DNA from: Clusia tigrina | Lineage: Eukaryota > Arthropoda > Insecta > Diptera > Clusiidae | Assembly (NCBI GenBank): GCA_920105625.2 | Contig: OV050031.1 | Coordinates: forward strand, 130,712,514-130,776,513 | DNA length: 64,000 nt | Reading direction: 5' to 3' | Part shown: one piece after another, positions 31,451 through 41,675 of the stretch | Position numbering within the stretch: the first letter of the stretch is position 1 | Layout of the letters: the number at the start of each line of letters is the position of its first letter | Position numbers and translations under genes: made by a program | The notes under the pieces: generated by a model | Database searches by the model: none | Told to the model about the DNA's origin: nothing | What the model saw: only the letters and a program-made list of their open reading frames with translations

Positions 31451-32701
31451 ATGCCAGACAATTTAATTGAACAATTAGCAAAGCTTAGCGTTAGCATGGG
31501 ACCGTCTACCTCTGGTACAGTTCAATCCCAAACAATGAATGAAAATTTAGCTAGGGAGATAACCGAGTTGGTTACTACCACTATTAGAAATATCAATAAT
31601 CCATTTTTGGAAACAGATACCGAATCAGACCAAGGTTACACAATTCAAGTAAACTCAACGAACGCTAACGAATTAGAAAAGATTCCAGACATAGTTAAAT
31701 GTCTCAGGGAGTTCTCTGGAGTTCCAGGAGAATTTAATTCATGGCAGAAAACTGTTGACCGCATATTCACGGTATATGACCACATTAAAGGAACCCCCAA
31801 ATACTATGCTATTCTTCACATGGTTAGACACAAAATTGTCGGAGAAGCCGACACAGCACTGGAATCATATAAAACTCCCTTAGAATGGGGTAAAATAAAG
31901 AAGTGCCTTATGATGCGCTACTCTGACAGAAGAGACATTGGAACTTTAGAGTACCAACTAACAACACTGACTCAGAGAAACTCCACAATACATGAATTCT
32001 ACCAAAAAGTTTACCAGCATTTATCTTTAATCCTAGAAAAGATTGCTTGCCTAGAATTGGGTGAAGAATCACTGCGAGCAATGACCAATTCGTACAGAGA
32101 GAAAGCGTTAGATACTTTCATACACGGACTTAATGGGGATTTACCACGGTTGTTGAGTATTCGAGAACCTACTTCATTGCCACAAGCACTAAATTTATGC
32201 AAAAAATTAGACAATATGCTATTCAGAATGAATTATGCTCAAAACAATTCTAGCAGTTTCAGAAATGCACCACCCAGACCACCAAGACCAGTGAAATTTA
32301 ATTTTCCCCCACAGAAAACGAACTTTTACCCAGAATTAGCTCACTGGCCACCAATACAAAATCACAATCCTTTCATTAGAAATAACAATAATAATCCTTT
32401 TTTCCGAAATACGAATAGTTTCCCACAGAACACAAATCCCTTTTCACAAAATAGACATACAAACCCATTTACAAACAATATTTACAGACCAAATCAAAAC
32501 GGATTTAACAACAGGACAAACTTCCCTCCAAAACCCCCCCAACCAATGGAGGTCGACCCATCAGTTCAATCACGTCAAGTAAATTATCAGAATAGGCCAA
32601 ACTTTCAAAATAGGCCAAATTTTCAAAATAACAATTTCACCCAAAAGCGACCTCTGACTCAACAACACTACGTCCCAAATAAGATACAAAGAACTTTTTG
32701 A
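31451..32701 (+). pseudogene. Element B copy 1: gag
   Basis: 416 codons, ATG at 31451 after a long A-rich leader. The capsid-like region (about residues 60-260) includes CLREFSGVPGEFNSWQ. The C-terminal third is rich in Asn, Pro and Phe (NPF repeats) with no CCHC knuckle, as in errantivirus Gag. The frame itself is open, but copy 1 of B is cut off in pol at 33215 by the tandem-duplication joint, so this gag has no element to serve. The stop TGA at 32699-32701 is followed by the -1 pol frame. Confidence 0.8.
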
Positions 32702-32954
32702 CTAATACATATAACCCAATTTATCCTGAAGTCAATTACCAATATCCATGTTACGATCCCTATACACATTTTCCTCAAAAAGAGGTCAACTTTCAGAATA
32801 CCCCTTTAACAACACTATGTCCCAAATAAGATACAAAGAACTTTTTGACTAATACATATAACCCAATTTATCCTGAAGTCAATTACCAATATCCATGTTA
32901 CGATCCCTATACACATTTTCCTCAAAAAGAGGTCAACTTTCAGAATACCCCTTT
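32661..32954 (+). repeat. 147-bp tandem duplication at the gag/pol border of B copy 1
   Basis: 32661-32807 is repeated at 32808-32954; both start AACAACACTA. The period of 147 is a multiple of three. Copy 2 has a single unit at this place (40854-41000), so the event is private to copy 1 and later than the 8.2-kb duplication, or copy 2 lost it. Confidence 0.85.
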
Positions 32955-33215
32955 AACTCCATATTACCCTTACAATCCTGACACAAATTTTGCTGATCAA
33001 GAAAGCAACTTCCAAGATATTTTTTCATCACCCAACAATCCTTATGATCCCAACGACATATCCGCTTCCCAAATAGAACAATGGGAAGCTAATGAAGAAA
33101 ATCCAATAGACTTACAGGAAACAAACCCATTCCAAGCTACTAATGTTAACCCAATCGAGACCAATGATAACTCTCGGCAAACCGACAGTATCCATTTTTT
33201 AGGATAAAACCATCT
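32698..33215 (+). pseudogene. Element B copy 1: start of pol, truncated by the duplication joint
   Basis: The -1 frame after gag encodes Tyr/Pro/Asn-rich sequence (YPEVNYQYPCYDPYTHFP and further), ending at a stop at 33205-33207. Just beyond, at 33213-33215, B sequence changes abruptly into element A gag. No protease or RT of B follows in copy 1. Confidence 0.8.
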
Positions 33216-34668
33216 GTAGTGACGACGAGTACTTCGCGACGGGTTTTCATGGATATGTGGAAAATTTTGTTTCAGAGTGGCTTAAAGTATTCGAAACGGA
33301 ATTGGCAACGATTGAGGCACCGAGTGGGTCTCCTTTAAAGAGAAAAGAAGACGCACAGGACGAGTTAAGAGTAGTAAGAACAGAGGTGAATCTTTTTACC
33401 GAGAGGGTATTCGAGCAGTTCGAAGCAAGTACGAGCAGGAAAGAAGCTCAGGAATTGTGGAAACAGCCGAACGCCAGAGGAGCTGTGTCAGCATTAGAAG
33501 TAGCGGATCAAGCCTTAACGGCAATCCAAAAAGGGACAGAAGAAAAGCTGTTCAAATTTCATAATAAAACAGAGGATTTGAGAGCACAAAAGGAGTATCT
33601 TGAGAATAAGGTAAAGGAACTTTCTCAGAGATTGACGGAAACAGCGCTGTTGGAAAAGGAGTGTGTCACCGAAAAAGGAGAGATAAAAATCAGCATCGGC
33701 TGGATTTACACAGACAGTATTGACATTGCCTCCGGCAGTTCGCTAGCCGGAATATTTAACACCAGAAGGGATAAGCCGCATGGTAAAGCCAAAAGTAGTT
33801 TTTAGTGAAGAAAAGAAAGCGGAATTTTTGTTTGGCGCATCTGAAATCGGTGTCGAGCCATTTTCTCCGGGATATCCGCCAAACGAGCCAGAAGCAGTAA
33901 CAGTGCAGAAAAGTCCCGTTACAGTGGACAGTATTTCGCCTGTACGAGCAAACGGTCGACGACTAATCAGTTTGAGTCCGTCACTGGTCAAGGACCTCTC
34001 AGATCCGGGAGAAGAGAATTTGGAAACCCCCCAGAGATTAATGAAGGAAAGTTTTTACCAGCAATTGAGAAAACACAAAGAAGTCAAATGGGTATTCTGG
34101 AAGTTGCTCATGCGGTTGAAAAGTTGGTGCCCATGTTCTCAGGAGGCGAGTTGTATGATCTGAGAACTGAGATCAGGCGCTTCAAAGCAGGTTGTGAGCT
34201 AGCACAACAGAGTCTTCCGGAAGCTGACGGGGAACTCTTAATAAAGTGTATTAGGCAAAGAACCACAGGTGATGCGTTTGATTTACTGGCTCAGTAAACA
34301 CCCTTACTGATTGCTCAATAAACAAACTTGCAGAATTATATGCACTTTTGGATCGGACATATTTGAAACAAAAGTCATACGACTGTCTCGTTCGGGAAAT
34401 TCAGGAATCAACTCAGAAACCTGGGGAGGAATTGAGAGCCTGGGGACGAAGGCTCCACTCTCTTGGGGACGCTGCTCAGACGGAAACCAACAGGCAGTTT
34501 CCAGGAAACGTTGCAGCATACAAGGCTCAAGTAGAACGGACTATGATTTCTGTGTTCAAGGCAGGCCTGATAAATAGGGACTTAGCTAATTATAATCTTA
34601 CTCGCACGCAGAGGAGCATGGCAGAGCTAGTGGAAGCGGTCTCTTCTGCGGAAGCAGCAAAAAAATAG
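33216..34668 (+). pseudogene. Element A copy 2: gag, lacking its N-terminal part
   Basis: Begins within the A gag coding region at the duplication joint (equivalent to 25007). Frames at 33257-33805, 33780-34163, 34088-34297 and 34348-34668 match copy 1 almost residue for residue. Visible differences include a Pro for Ala around 33868 and a Leu for His near 34236. The frameshifts are the same as in copy 1. Confidence 0.8.
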
Positions 34669-34755
34669 CGAACGACAATAGGTGGAATCTGCTGGACTGA
34701 TGCTCCTGCAGAGGTAGGTCCAGTACAGCAGCGAAACACAAATGGAGTAGGTAGA

Positions 34756-35702
34756 TTGATGGGCCAATTTTCGCAACAAAGAGACCAAGAATTCCTGGTT
34801 GAGAGGTTCCAGCCAAGGAAACCCATTTGTTCATTCTGCCATAAGCCACGTCATACAAGGGATGAATGTGTCACACGGAAAAACTCGCCCTACTGTATGG
34901 AGTGCCAAACTTACGATCAAGAGGCAAGTATACAGTGCCAAGTAGATACTAAATGGGATCAGAGTAGAAGGCAGCCAGCTACGAGGCGCCCGGATCCACT
35001 CTTGACGGACAGCAGGGGTACCTTTAGTAGTCCCCGGGTTCAATCCATTGAAGGAACTAACCAAGACATCGGCCTGCGGAATGCAGGGATAGACAATCCC
35101 AACAAAGGAACCAGGGAAACTTCCAGCGGCCCAGTCGAGGCCAGTAGACTGGAAAGCCAAAAGAAAGAAAGTAATAATTAGGCCGGAAGTACGTGTGAGT
35201 AGTAATTTAGAAACTATAGTCCAGGAAAACGAGGAGCAAGAGGCTCTCCAATATCACGAAGAGTTAGGAAGTGGATACGCGTCCATGTTGGGAACAGAAG
35301 GACATTCCTTCGTTATGAGCAGGATAGGTGACGCCTTCATCGAGATTCCTTGCAAGGAATCAGCTAGTGGGAAGCTAGTGCTTTTGGTAGATTCAGGAGC
35401 GGACACCAGCCTCGTAAAATCTAGTGTTTTACGGAAAGGGCTAGATATTAATCAAATGGACAAAGGAATGCTTAACGGAGCGTTTGGTGGGTGCATCAGG
35501 ATATTGGGATCGCTTAGAAGTGCACGCAGTGGAAGTGGATAGGAAAGGTATCCCGGCTGATGGAATAATTGGCCGCGATAATCTTTGGGGCCGCACCATA
35601 CTAGATGCGCTCCAGAAGCAGTTATCATTTTATTACGTTGATAAGAAAAGAATCCTTACTGTTCCATTAAAGTCATGGCAGGAAGGCACCTTGAATAGTT
35701 GA
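34756..35702 (+). pseudogene. Element A copy 2: zinc knuckle and protease
   Basis: Same content as 26547-27592: CCHC knuckle CSFCHKPRHTRDEC and protease LLVDSGADTSLV, then GIIGRDNL. At about 35696-35707 a 6-bp direct repeat (GAATAGTTGAATAG) changes the frame relative to copy 1 and ends the reading frame earlier, at 35702. Confidence 0.78.
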
Positions 35703-36001
35703 ATAGTTAAGAATTGTATGGAGGTAGTAAATGCAAGGTCAACTAGAGTAGTTACTATGCGTGTAAATACGAAACTTGGACTGTTATTTTGCACAAGCAG
35801 CAGCTAGCGGAGGGCGTATATATGGGAGAAACCATAACGGACGGGGACAAGGGTAAGGTGTACCCTTGCGACCTCATCGCAACAGAAAAGGACTACCTGA
35901 CTGATGTGGATTTTAGCCCTAAGTTCACTAGTTACGATAATTTTAAGGAACCGAATTAGAGATCGGTAAATCAGATTAAATAAGTTGATATAAGAAAAAG
36001 A

Positions 36002-37469
36002 ATGGAGAGAGTGTTAGACCCAAGCATAAATTTAGAAGAGAAGGCATCAATAGAAGCCATTTGTACGTCATTCCATGACATATTTTTGCTGGAAGGAGAC
36101 CAGCTGACGTATATATCAGAGGTAGAGCATGAAATACCTACTAGAGTGGATCAAGCACCAATTAACCAGAAGCAATACAGATTGCCACAAGCTCACAAAG
36201 ATGAGGTAACAGGCAAGTAGAAGGAACGTTAAAGGATAACATAATTTCACCGAGTATCTCGCCTTGGAACTCACTAATAATTTTGGTACCAAAGAAGGGA
36301 GGTGCTCAGGGCCAAAAGAAGTGGAAAATTGTCGTCGATTTTAGGAAATTGAACGACGCCACTATCAAGCAGGTGTTCCCGATACCAAGGATAGAAGAAA
36401 TTCTGGATCAATTGGGACACAGTAGATATTTTTCTCCACTTGATTTAGCGAGTGGCGACCCCCAAGTTCTGGTGGATACCCAAGATAAGCAAAAAACAGC
36501 GTTCAGCACCGGTTTAGGGCTTTATGAGTTTAACAGAATGCCGTTTGGATTAACAGGAGCACCGGCTACCTTCCAACGGCTAATGAACCATATACTAACA
36601 GGCTTGCAAGGGTTAGATTGTTTTGGGTATCTGGATGATATTGTAATTTATGGGAGGAACTTGCAGCAGCATTCGCAACGCTTGTGCAAGGTGCTGCAGA
36701 AATTACGAGAACACAATTTGAAATTGCACACGGAGAAATGTCAATTTTTGCCAAGAGAGGTGATTTATTTCTGCCATCGTTGTTCAGAGGCAGGAGCACT
36801 GCCTGACCCGCAGAAGGTGGGTGGGTGCGTTTAAAATTTAGCGATTCCGAGAAATAGAAAGGAAGTGCAAGTATTCCTAGGACTAGTGAACTATTATAGA
36901 AAGTTCGTGGAAGGACTAGCCGGCATTGCGTTGCCAGTGAATAAGTTGCTACAAAAAGAAGCAAAGTTCGAATGCTCAGAGAGCTGTCAGCAAGCATTCG
37001 AGAGGGTAAATTAAAAAATTAGCTCGCCACCGATTTTGGCGTACCCCGACTTTGAACAAACTTTTTTGTTGACCACTGATGCTAGCAATGAAGCATTGGG
37101 GGCAGTATTGCCACAAGGGGAAGTCGGTAATGACCGACCAAGAAGAGATACTCCACAATAGAAAAGGACCATAGTAGTCTAACCATAGTATGGGCTACAA
37201 AGAATTTTAGAGCATATCTGTTAGGTCGCCCATTTAAAATATATACTGATCACCAGACGTTGAGAGGCATAGCCGATTTGAAAGACCAAACGTCTAGGCT
37301 AGCCAGGTTCAGACACAAATTTTCTGAGTATCATTTTGAAATCATATACAAACCTGGGAAAAAGAATGTGATTGCGGACGCACTCAGCAGAGTACCGCAG
37401 GCACAGAAGGTATCAGTAGTGCAAACGAGGGCCGAAGCAAGGTCAGATATGGAGAATGCAAGAGAATAA
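36002..37469 (+). pseudogene. Element A copy 2: reverse transcriptase and RNase H
   Basis: RT at 36283-36834 with YLDD retained. Copy 2 has Phe where copy 1 has Cys in the GAPAT.QRL segment (the family norm is Phe, so copy 1 is the mutated one). RNase H has lost 34 bp near 37141 compared with copy 1 (from 28940), which removes part of the catalytic region and shifts the frame. The end with ADALSR is at 37260-37469. Confidence 0.78.
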
Positions 37470-37740
37470 AATTGATGCGACAAGAGATGTTAGCAATGCG
37501 AGTTTCGATGCCAATGAACAAACAGCCAGTAATGTGGAATGGCTGGAGGATAAATAATATATCCAGGCTGTGTTAAAGGGTTTTCATGATTTTCATGATC
37601 CTAGGTGGACACCAGGGATTCTGGAAATCCCATGACAGAATTAGACGAGTATACGGATGGAAAGGTATGGTCCGAGACATAAAAAAAGTATATAAAGTTG
37701 TCCAAAATGTCAGGCCAACAAGAGTTCAAGGCTGACAAAG

Positions 37741-38613
37741 ATGCCAATGGTGTTAACTGACACACCAAAACAGCCATTTGATGAAGTTCATATGGATATT
37801 GTAGGTATTTTAGCTGAGAGAGTTTCGGGAAATAAATACATTTTGACGTTCCAAGACGGTTTCCCAAAGTATATGGCATGCGTGGCAATACCCGATGCTG
37901 AAGCAAGTACGGTGGTCAAGGCATTCTTTGACGAAATTATAGCACGGTACAACATACCTAAGATCTTGATAACCGACAATGGTTCAAATTTTGTATCAAA
38001 ACTATTCTCAGAAACGTGTAAAATGCTGGGAATCAAGAAATTGCATACAACACCATATCGTCCACAGGCGAATGGCTCATTGGAAAGTAGTCATCGACCT
38101 CTGGCCGAGTACTTGCGCAGTTTTGCCAAGGAAGACGGCTCGATTTGGGATCAATGGCTGACTACTGCAATGCATGTACACAACAATACTGTGCATGTAT
38201 CAACGAAGCAAACTCCGTTTAAGACGGTCTACGGGTTTGATTTCAACATGCCAGCAAATTTGAAACGCAAATGTGCGCCAGTGTACAATGCTGCTGACAC
38301 GAATAAAGTGCAAGAGTATCAGCTACAGCAAGCGCACGAATTGGTTAGAGAAAACCAGGATTGTTTTCTCTAACCAATTCGAGTAGCCAGGGAAGCCTAT
38401 AACAAGGTACTAAACCCACTAATCTTTCATGTGGGTGACCAGGTACCAATGAAGAGTCAGGCTAGAAGAAGCAAATTCTCACCTGTTTGGATAGGTTCGT
38501 ATGTAGTAGCAGAGATCCGCAGCCCAGTTACAACCTTCGTAACAATTAAGGGCAAGAATAAAAAGCTACATAATAATTTATTGAAATTGCTCCACATTAG
38601 ACCACACAACTAA
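37741..38613 (+). pseudogene. Element A copy 2: integrase, broken by a hairpin-type mutation
   Basis: Same as 29557-30420, with the catalytic Asp, Asp and Glu motifs present. The frame stops at 38373 because five bases of copy 1 (about 30181-30185) are replaced by fourteen bases that make a 17-bp perfect inverted repeat (38338-38354 and 38364-38380). The remainder, 38377-38613, is in another frame. A's 3' flank of 67 bases leads into the LTR of B at 38681. Confidence 0.8.
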
Positions 38614-38680
38614 AGATATATGTTAACAGTGTTTTACAAGTGTAAACGCAAGAATAACAACGTAAACATATACGTATGTA

Positions 38681-38997
38681 AGTTAACATCACATATATTA
38701 AAATTCCAAAGTGCATTTCAAAGTTACACTCGCATCCGCTCTGGAAGAATATGCTGACACTGCGTCTACCAGCGATAAAGCAACGGACTCGTGAATACAG
38801 AAAAACAACAACATTCAGCAGCATGATAAAATCCATAGAAAAACAACAAGAACAGCCGGTCGAGTTGCAGTTCATAATTAAGATATAAAATATGTTAAGT
38901 TAGTTCTAAATTAAGGTGTGAACAATAAAGTCAAACATCGGGGCCTGCTCCGATGTTGTTTTTTTAAAAAATAAAAATAATAATATAAAAATTAACT
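38681..38997 (+). repeat. 5' LTR of element B, copy 2
   Basis: 317 bp, AGTTAACATC to ATTAACT. The primer site TGGCGCCCGAGCAGGGAC occupies 38997-39014. AATAAA is followed by the same 8-bp stem-loop as in the other LTRs (about 38934-38957). The leader repeats start at 39074 and 39128. Confidence 0.9.
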
Positions 38998-39643
38998 GGC
39001 GCCCGAGCAGGGACCCTAAAGTGAATAGTTCCAGATGAATAAAGTCTTTTGAACAAACTTTGTGGACATCTCAACTGGATTACTTTAGACGGAAAAATCT
39101 TTTAAGTATCAGATTGAGGAAGTTTCAACTGGATTGCTTTGGACGGAAAAATCTTTTAAGCATCAGATTGAGGAAACTGCAACGGATTCATCAAGGATAA
39201 AAAGTGATCAAACGGCTCCCCAGTACAAAAGGAAAAGGATACAGCTCGAGATTCAAAATCTAATTGATATCGTTGGAATGTTTATTGTAAGTTAAATCTA
39301 AGATATATTTTTTTTGTGAAAAAGTGAAAGTTAAGAATTTTAAAGAAAAATTTAGAAAAAATTTAAACGAAAAATAAAAAAGAGAATTTTAAGAAAATTA
39401 AGAGTGAAAAAATTAATTAAAGAAAAATATTTAAAAAGAAATCTAAGAAAGAAAAAATTAATTAAAGGGAAATATTACCAAGAAATTCTATAAGAGAAAA
39501 CTAGCATTAATAATTTTCAGTGAAATTTATAAATTTTTTTTTGTTTTTGTTTAAAGTGATTAAGAAAAGAACAAGTAGAAGCATAAGAAAAATTGAAAAT
39601 TGTTTTTCCCTTTGTGTTCATAAAAAAAAAAAAAATAATAAAA

Positions 39644-40894
39644 ATGCCAGACAATTTAATTGAACAATTAGCAAAGCTTAGCGTTAGCATGGGACCGTCT
39701 ACCTCTGGTACAGTTCAAACCCAAACAATGAATGAAAATTTAGCTAGGGAGATAACCGAGTTGGTTACTACCACTATTAGAAATATCAATAATCCATTTT
39801 TGGAAACAGATACCGAATCAGACCAAGGTTACACAATTCAAGTAAACTCAACGAACGCTAACGAATTAGAAAAGATTCCAGACATAGTTAAATGTCTCAG
39901 GGAGTTCTCTGGAGTTCCAGGAGAATTTAATTCATGGCAGAAAACTGTTGACCGCATATTCACGGTATATGACCACATTAAAGGAACCCCCAAATACTAT
40001 GCTATTCTTCACATGGTTAGACACAAAATTGTCGGAGAAGCCGACACAGCACTGGAATCATATAAAACTCCCTTAGAATGGGGTAAAATAAAGAAGTGCC
40101 TTATGATGCGCTACTCTGACAGAAGAGACATTGGAACTTTAGAGTACCAACTAACAACACTGACTCAGAGAAACTCCACAATACATGAATTCTACCAAAA
40201 AGTTTACCAGCATTTATCTTTAATCCTAGAAAAGATTGCTTGCCTAGAATTGGGTGAAGAATCACTGCGAGCAATGACCAATTCGTACAGAGAGAAAGCG
40301 TTAGATACTTTCATACACGGACTTAATGGGGATTTACCACGGTTGTTGAGTATTCGAGAACCTACTTCATTGCCACAAGCACTAAATTTATGCAAAAAAT
40401 TAGACAATATGCTATTCAGAATGAATTATGCTCAAAACAATTCTAGCAGTTTCAGAAATGCACCACCCAGGCCACCAAGACCAGTGAAATTTAATTTTCC
40501 CCCACAGAAAACGAACTTTTACCCAGAATTAGCTCACTGGCCACCAATACAAAATCACAATCCTTTCATTAGAAATAACAATAATAATCCTTTTTTCCGA
40601 AATACGAATAGTTTCCCACAGAACACAAATCCCTTTTCACAAAATAGACATACAAACCCATTTACAAACAATATTTACAGACCAAATCAAAACGGATTTA
40701 ACAACAGGACAAACTTCCCTCCAAAACCCCCCCAACCAATGGAGGTCGACCCATCAGTTCAATCACGTCAAGTAAATTATCAGAATAGGCCAAACTTTCA
40801 AAATAGGCCAAATTTTCAAAATAACAATTTCACCCAAAAGCGACCTCTGACTCAACAACACTACGTCCCAAATAAGATACAAAGAACTTTTTGA
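39644..40894 (+). CDS. Element B copy 2: gag
   Basis: 416 codons from the ATG at 39644, which follows the A-rich leader. An upstream in-frame extension to 39593 uses no ATG and is probably not translated. The capsid region and Asn/Pro-rich tail are as in copy 1, with one visible change (Thr for Ser near residue 25). It forms the virus-like particle in the cytoplasm. The stop TGA at 40892-40894 overlaps the -1 pol frame within ACTTTTTGACT, which suggests -1 ribosomal frameshifting. Confidence 0.8.
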   Translation: MPDNLIEQLAKLSVSMGPSTSGTVQTQTMNENLAREITELVTTTIRNINNPFLETDTESDQGYTIQVNSTNANELEKIPDIVKCLREFSGVPGEFNSWQKTVDRIFTVYDHIKGTPKYYAILHMVRHKIVGEADTALESYKTPLEWGKIKKCLMMRYSDRRDIGTLEYQLTTLTQRNSTIHEFYQKVYQHLSLILEKIACLELGEESLRAMTNSYREKALDTFIHGLNGDLPRLLSIREPTSLPQALNLCKKLDNMLFRMNYAQNNSSSFRNAPPRPPRPVKFNFPPQKTNFYPELAHWPPIQNHNPFIRNNNNNPFFRNTNSFPQNTNPFSQNRHTNPFTNNIYRPNQNGFNNRTNFPPKPPQPMEVDPSVQSRQVNYQNRPNFQNRPNFQNNNFTQKRPLTQQHYVPNKIQRTF

Positions 40895-41675
40895 CTAATA
40901 CATATAACCCAATTTATCCTGAAGTCAATTACCAATATCCATGTTACGATCCCTATACACATTTTCCTCAAAAAGAGGTCAACTTTCAGAATACCCCTTT
41001 AACTCCATATTACCCTTACAATCCTGACACAAATTTTGCTGATCAAGAAAGCAACTTCCAAGATATTTTTTCATCACCCAACAATCCTTATGATCCCAAC
41101 GACATATCCGCTTCCCAAATAGAACAATTAGAAGCTAATGAAGAAAATCCAATAGACTTACAGGAAACAAACCCATTCCAAGCTACTAATGTTAACCCAA
41201 TCGAGACCAATGATAACTCTCGGCAAACCGACAGTATCCATTTTTTAGGATAAAACCATCTTCACTCCCCTACTTTGAATTTATTACCGGGTGTGGAGAT
41301 GTACTAAAATTTTTGATAGACACCGGTTCTAATAAGAACTACATTCAATCCACAAGAATTCAGTATCCTATACCCAACGACGAGTTATTTTCAGTAAACT
41401 CTGTAGCAGGAAATATCGAAATATCCCATCACATATTTTTAAAAATTTTTGGACCACAGACGCCAGAACTTAAATTCTTTATATTACCTGGATTAAAATC
41501 ATTCCACGGAATTGTTGGTAATGATACTTTTAAGCAACTAGGTGCCATAATTCACACAGATAGAAATTTTATGACAATATTATCCGACCTAATTATTCCA
41601 TTAAAGCAATACATAGCACAGGACGTTAATAACCTTAATCTACGTACGTCACATTTGACCGAGCAACAGACTTGA
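40891..41675 (+). pseudogene. Element B copy 2: pol start and protease, frameshifted
   Basis: The -1 frame 40891-41253 is Tyr/Asn/Pro-rich and ends in SIHFLG at a TAA next to a run of six T (41241-41246). The protease proper is in a different frame, from about 41262, with the active site LIDTGSNKNYI (41307-41339) and the flap-end motif GIVGNDTF (41509-41532). A single-base change in the T-run would explain the shift. Protease ends at a TGA at 41673. Confidence 0.72.

Larger units (their letters stand above)
25004..41261. repeat. 8.2-kb tandem duplication spanning element A gag to element B pol
   Basis: Unit 1 is 25004-33215 (8212 bp) and unit 2 is 33213-41261 (8049 bp); they share TCT at the joint (33213-33215). 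Sequence is about 99% identical over the whole unit. The length difference of 163 bp is fully accounted for by visible events. Unit 1 carries a 147-bp local duplication (32661-32954). Unit 2 has lost 34 bp in RNase H (near 37141), and has gained 9 bp at 38364, 6 bp near 35696 and 3 bp near 36822. Since the unit starts in A and ends in B, the event happened after B inserted into A. Confidence 0.9.

Noticed and set aside
39593..39643. An N-terminally extended gag start in B copy 2
   Set aside because: The extension lacks an ATG. The ATG at 39644 matches copy 1 (31451), where the upstream frame is closed.
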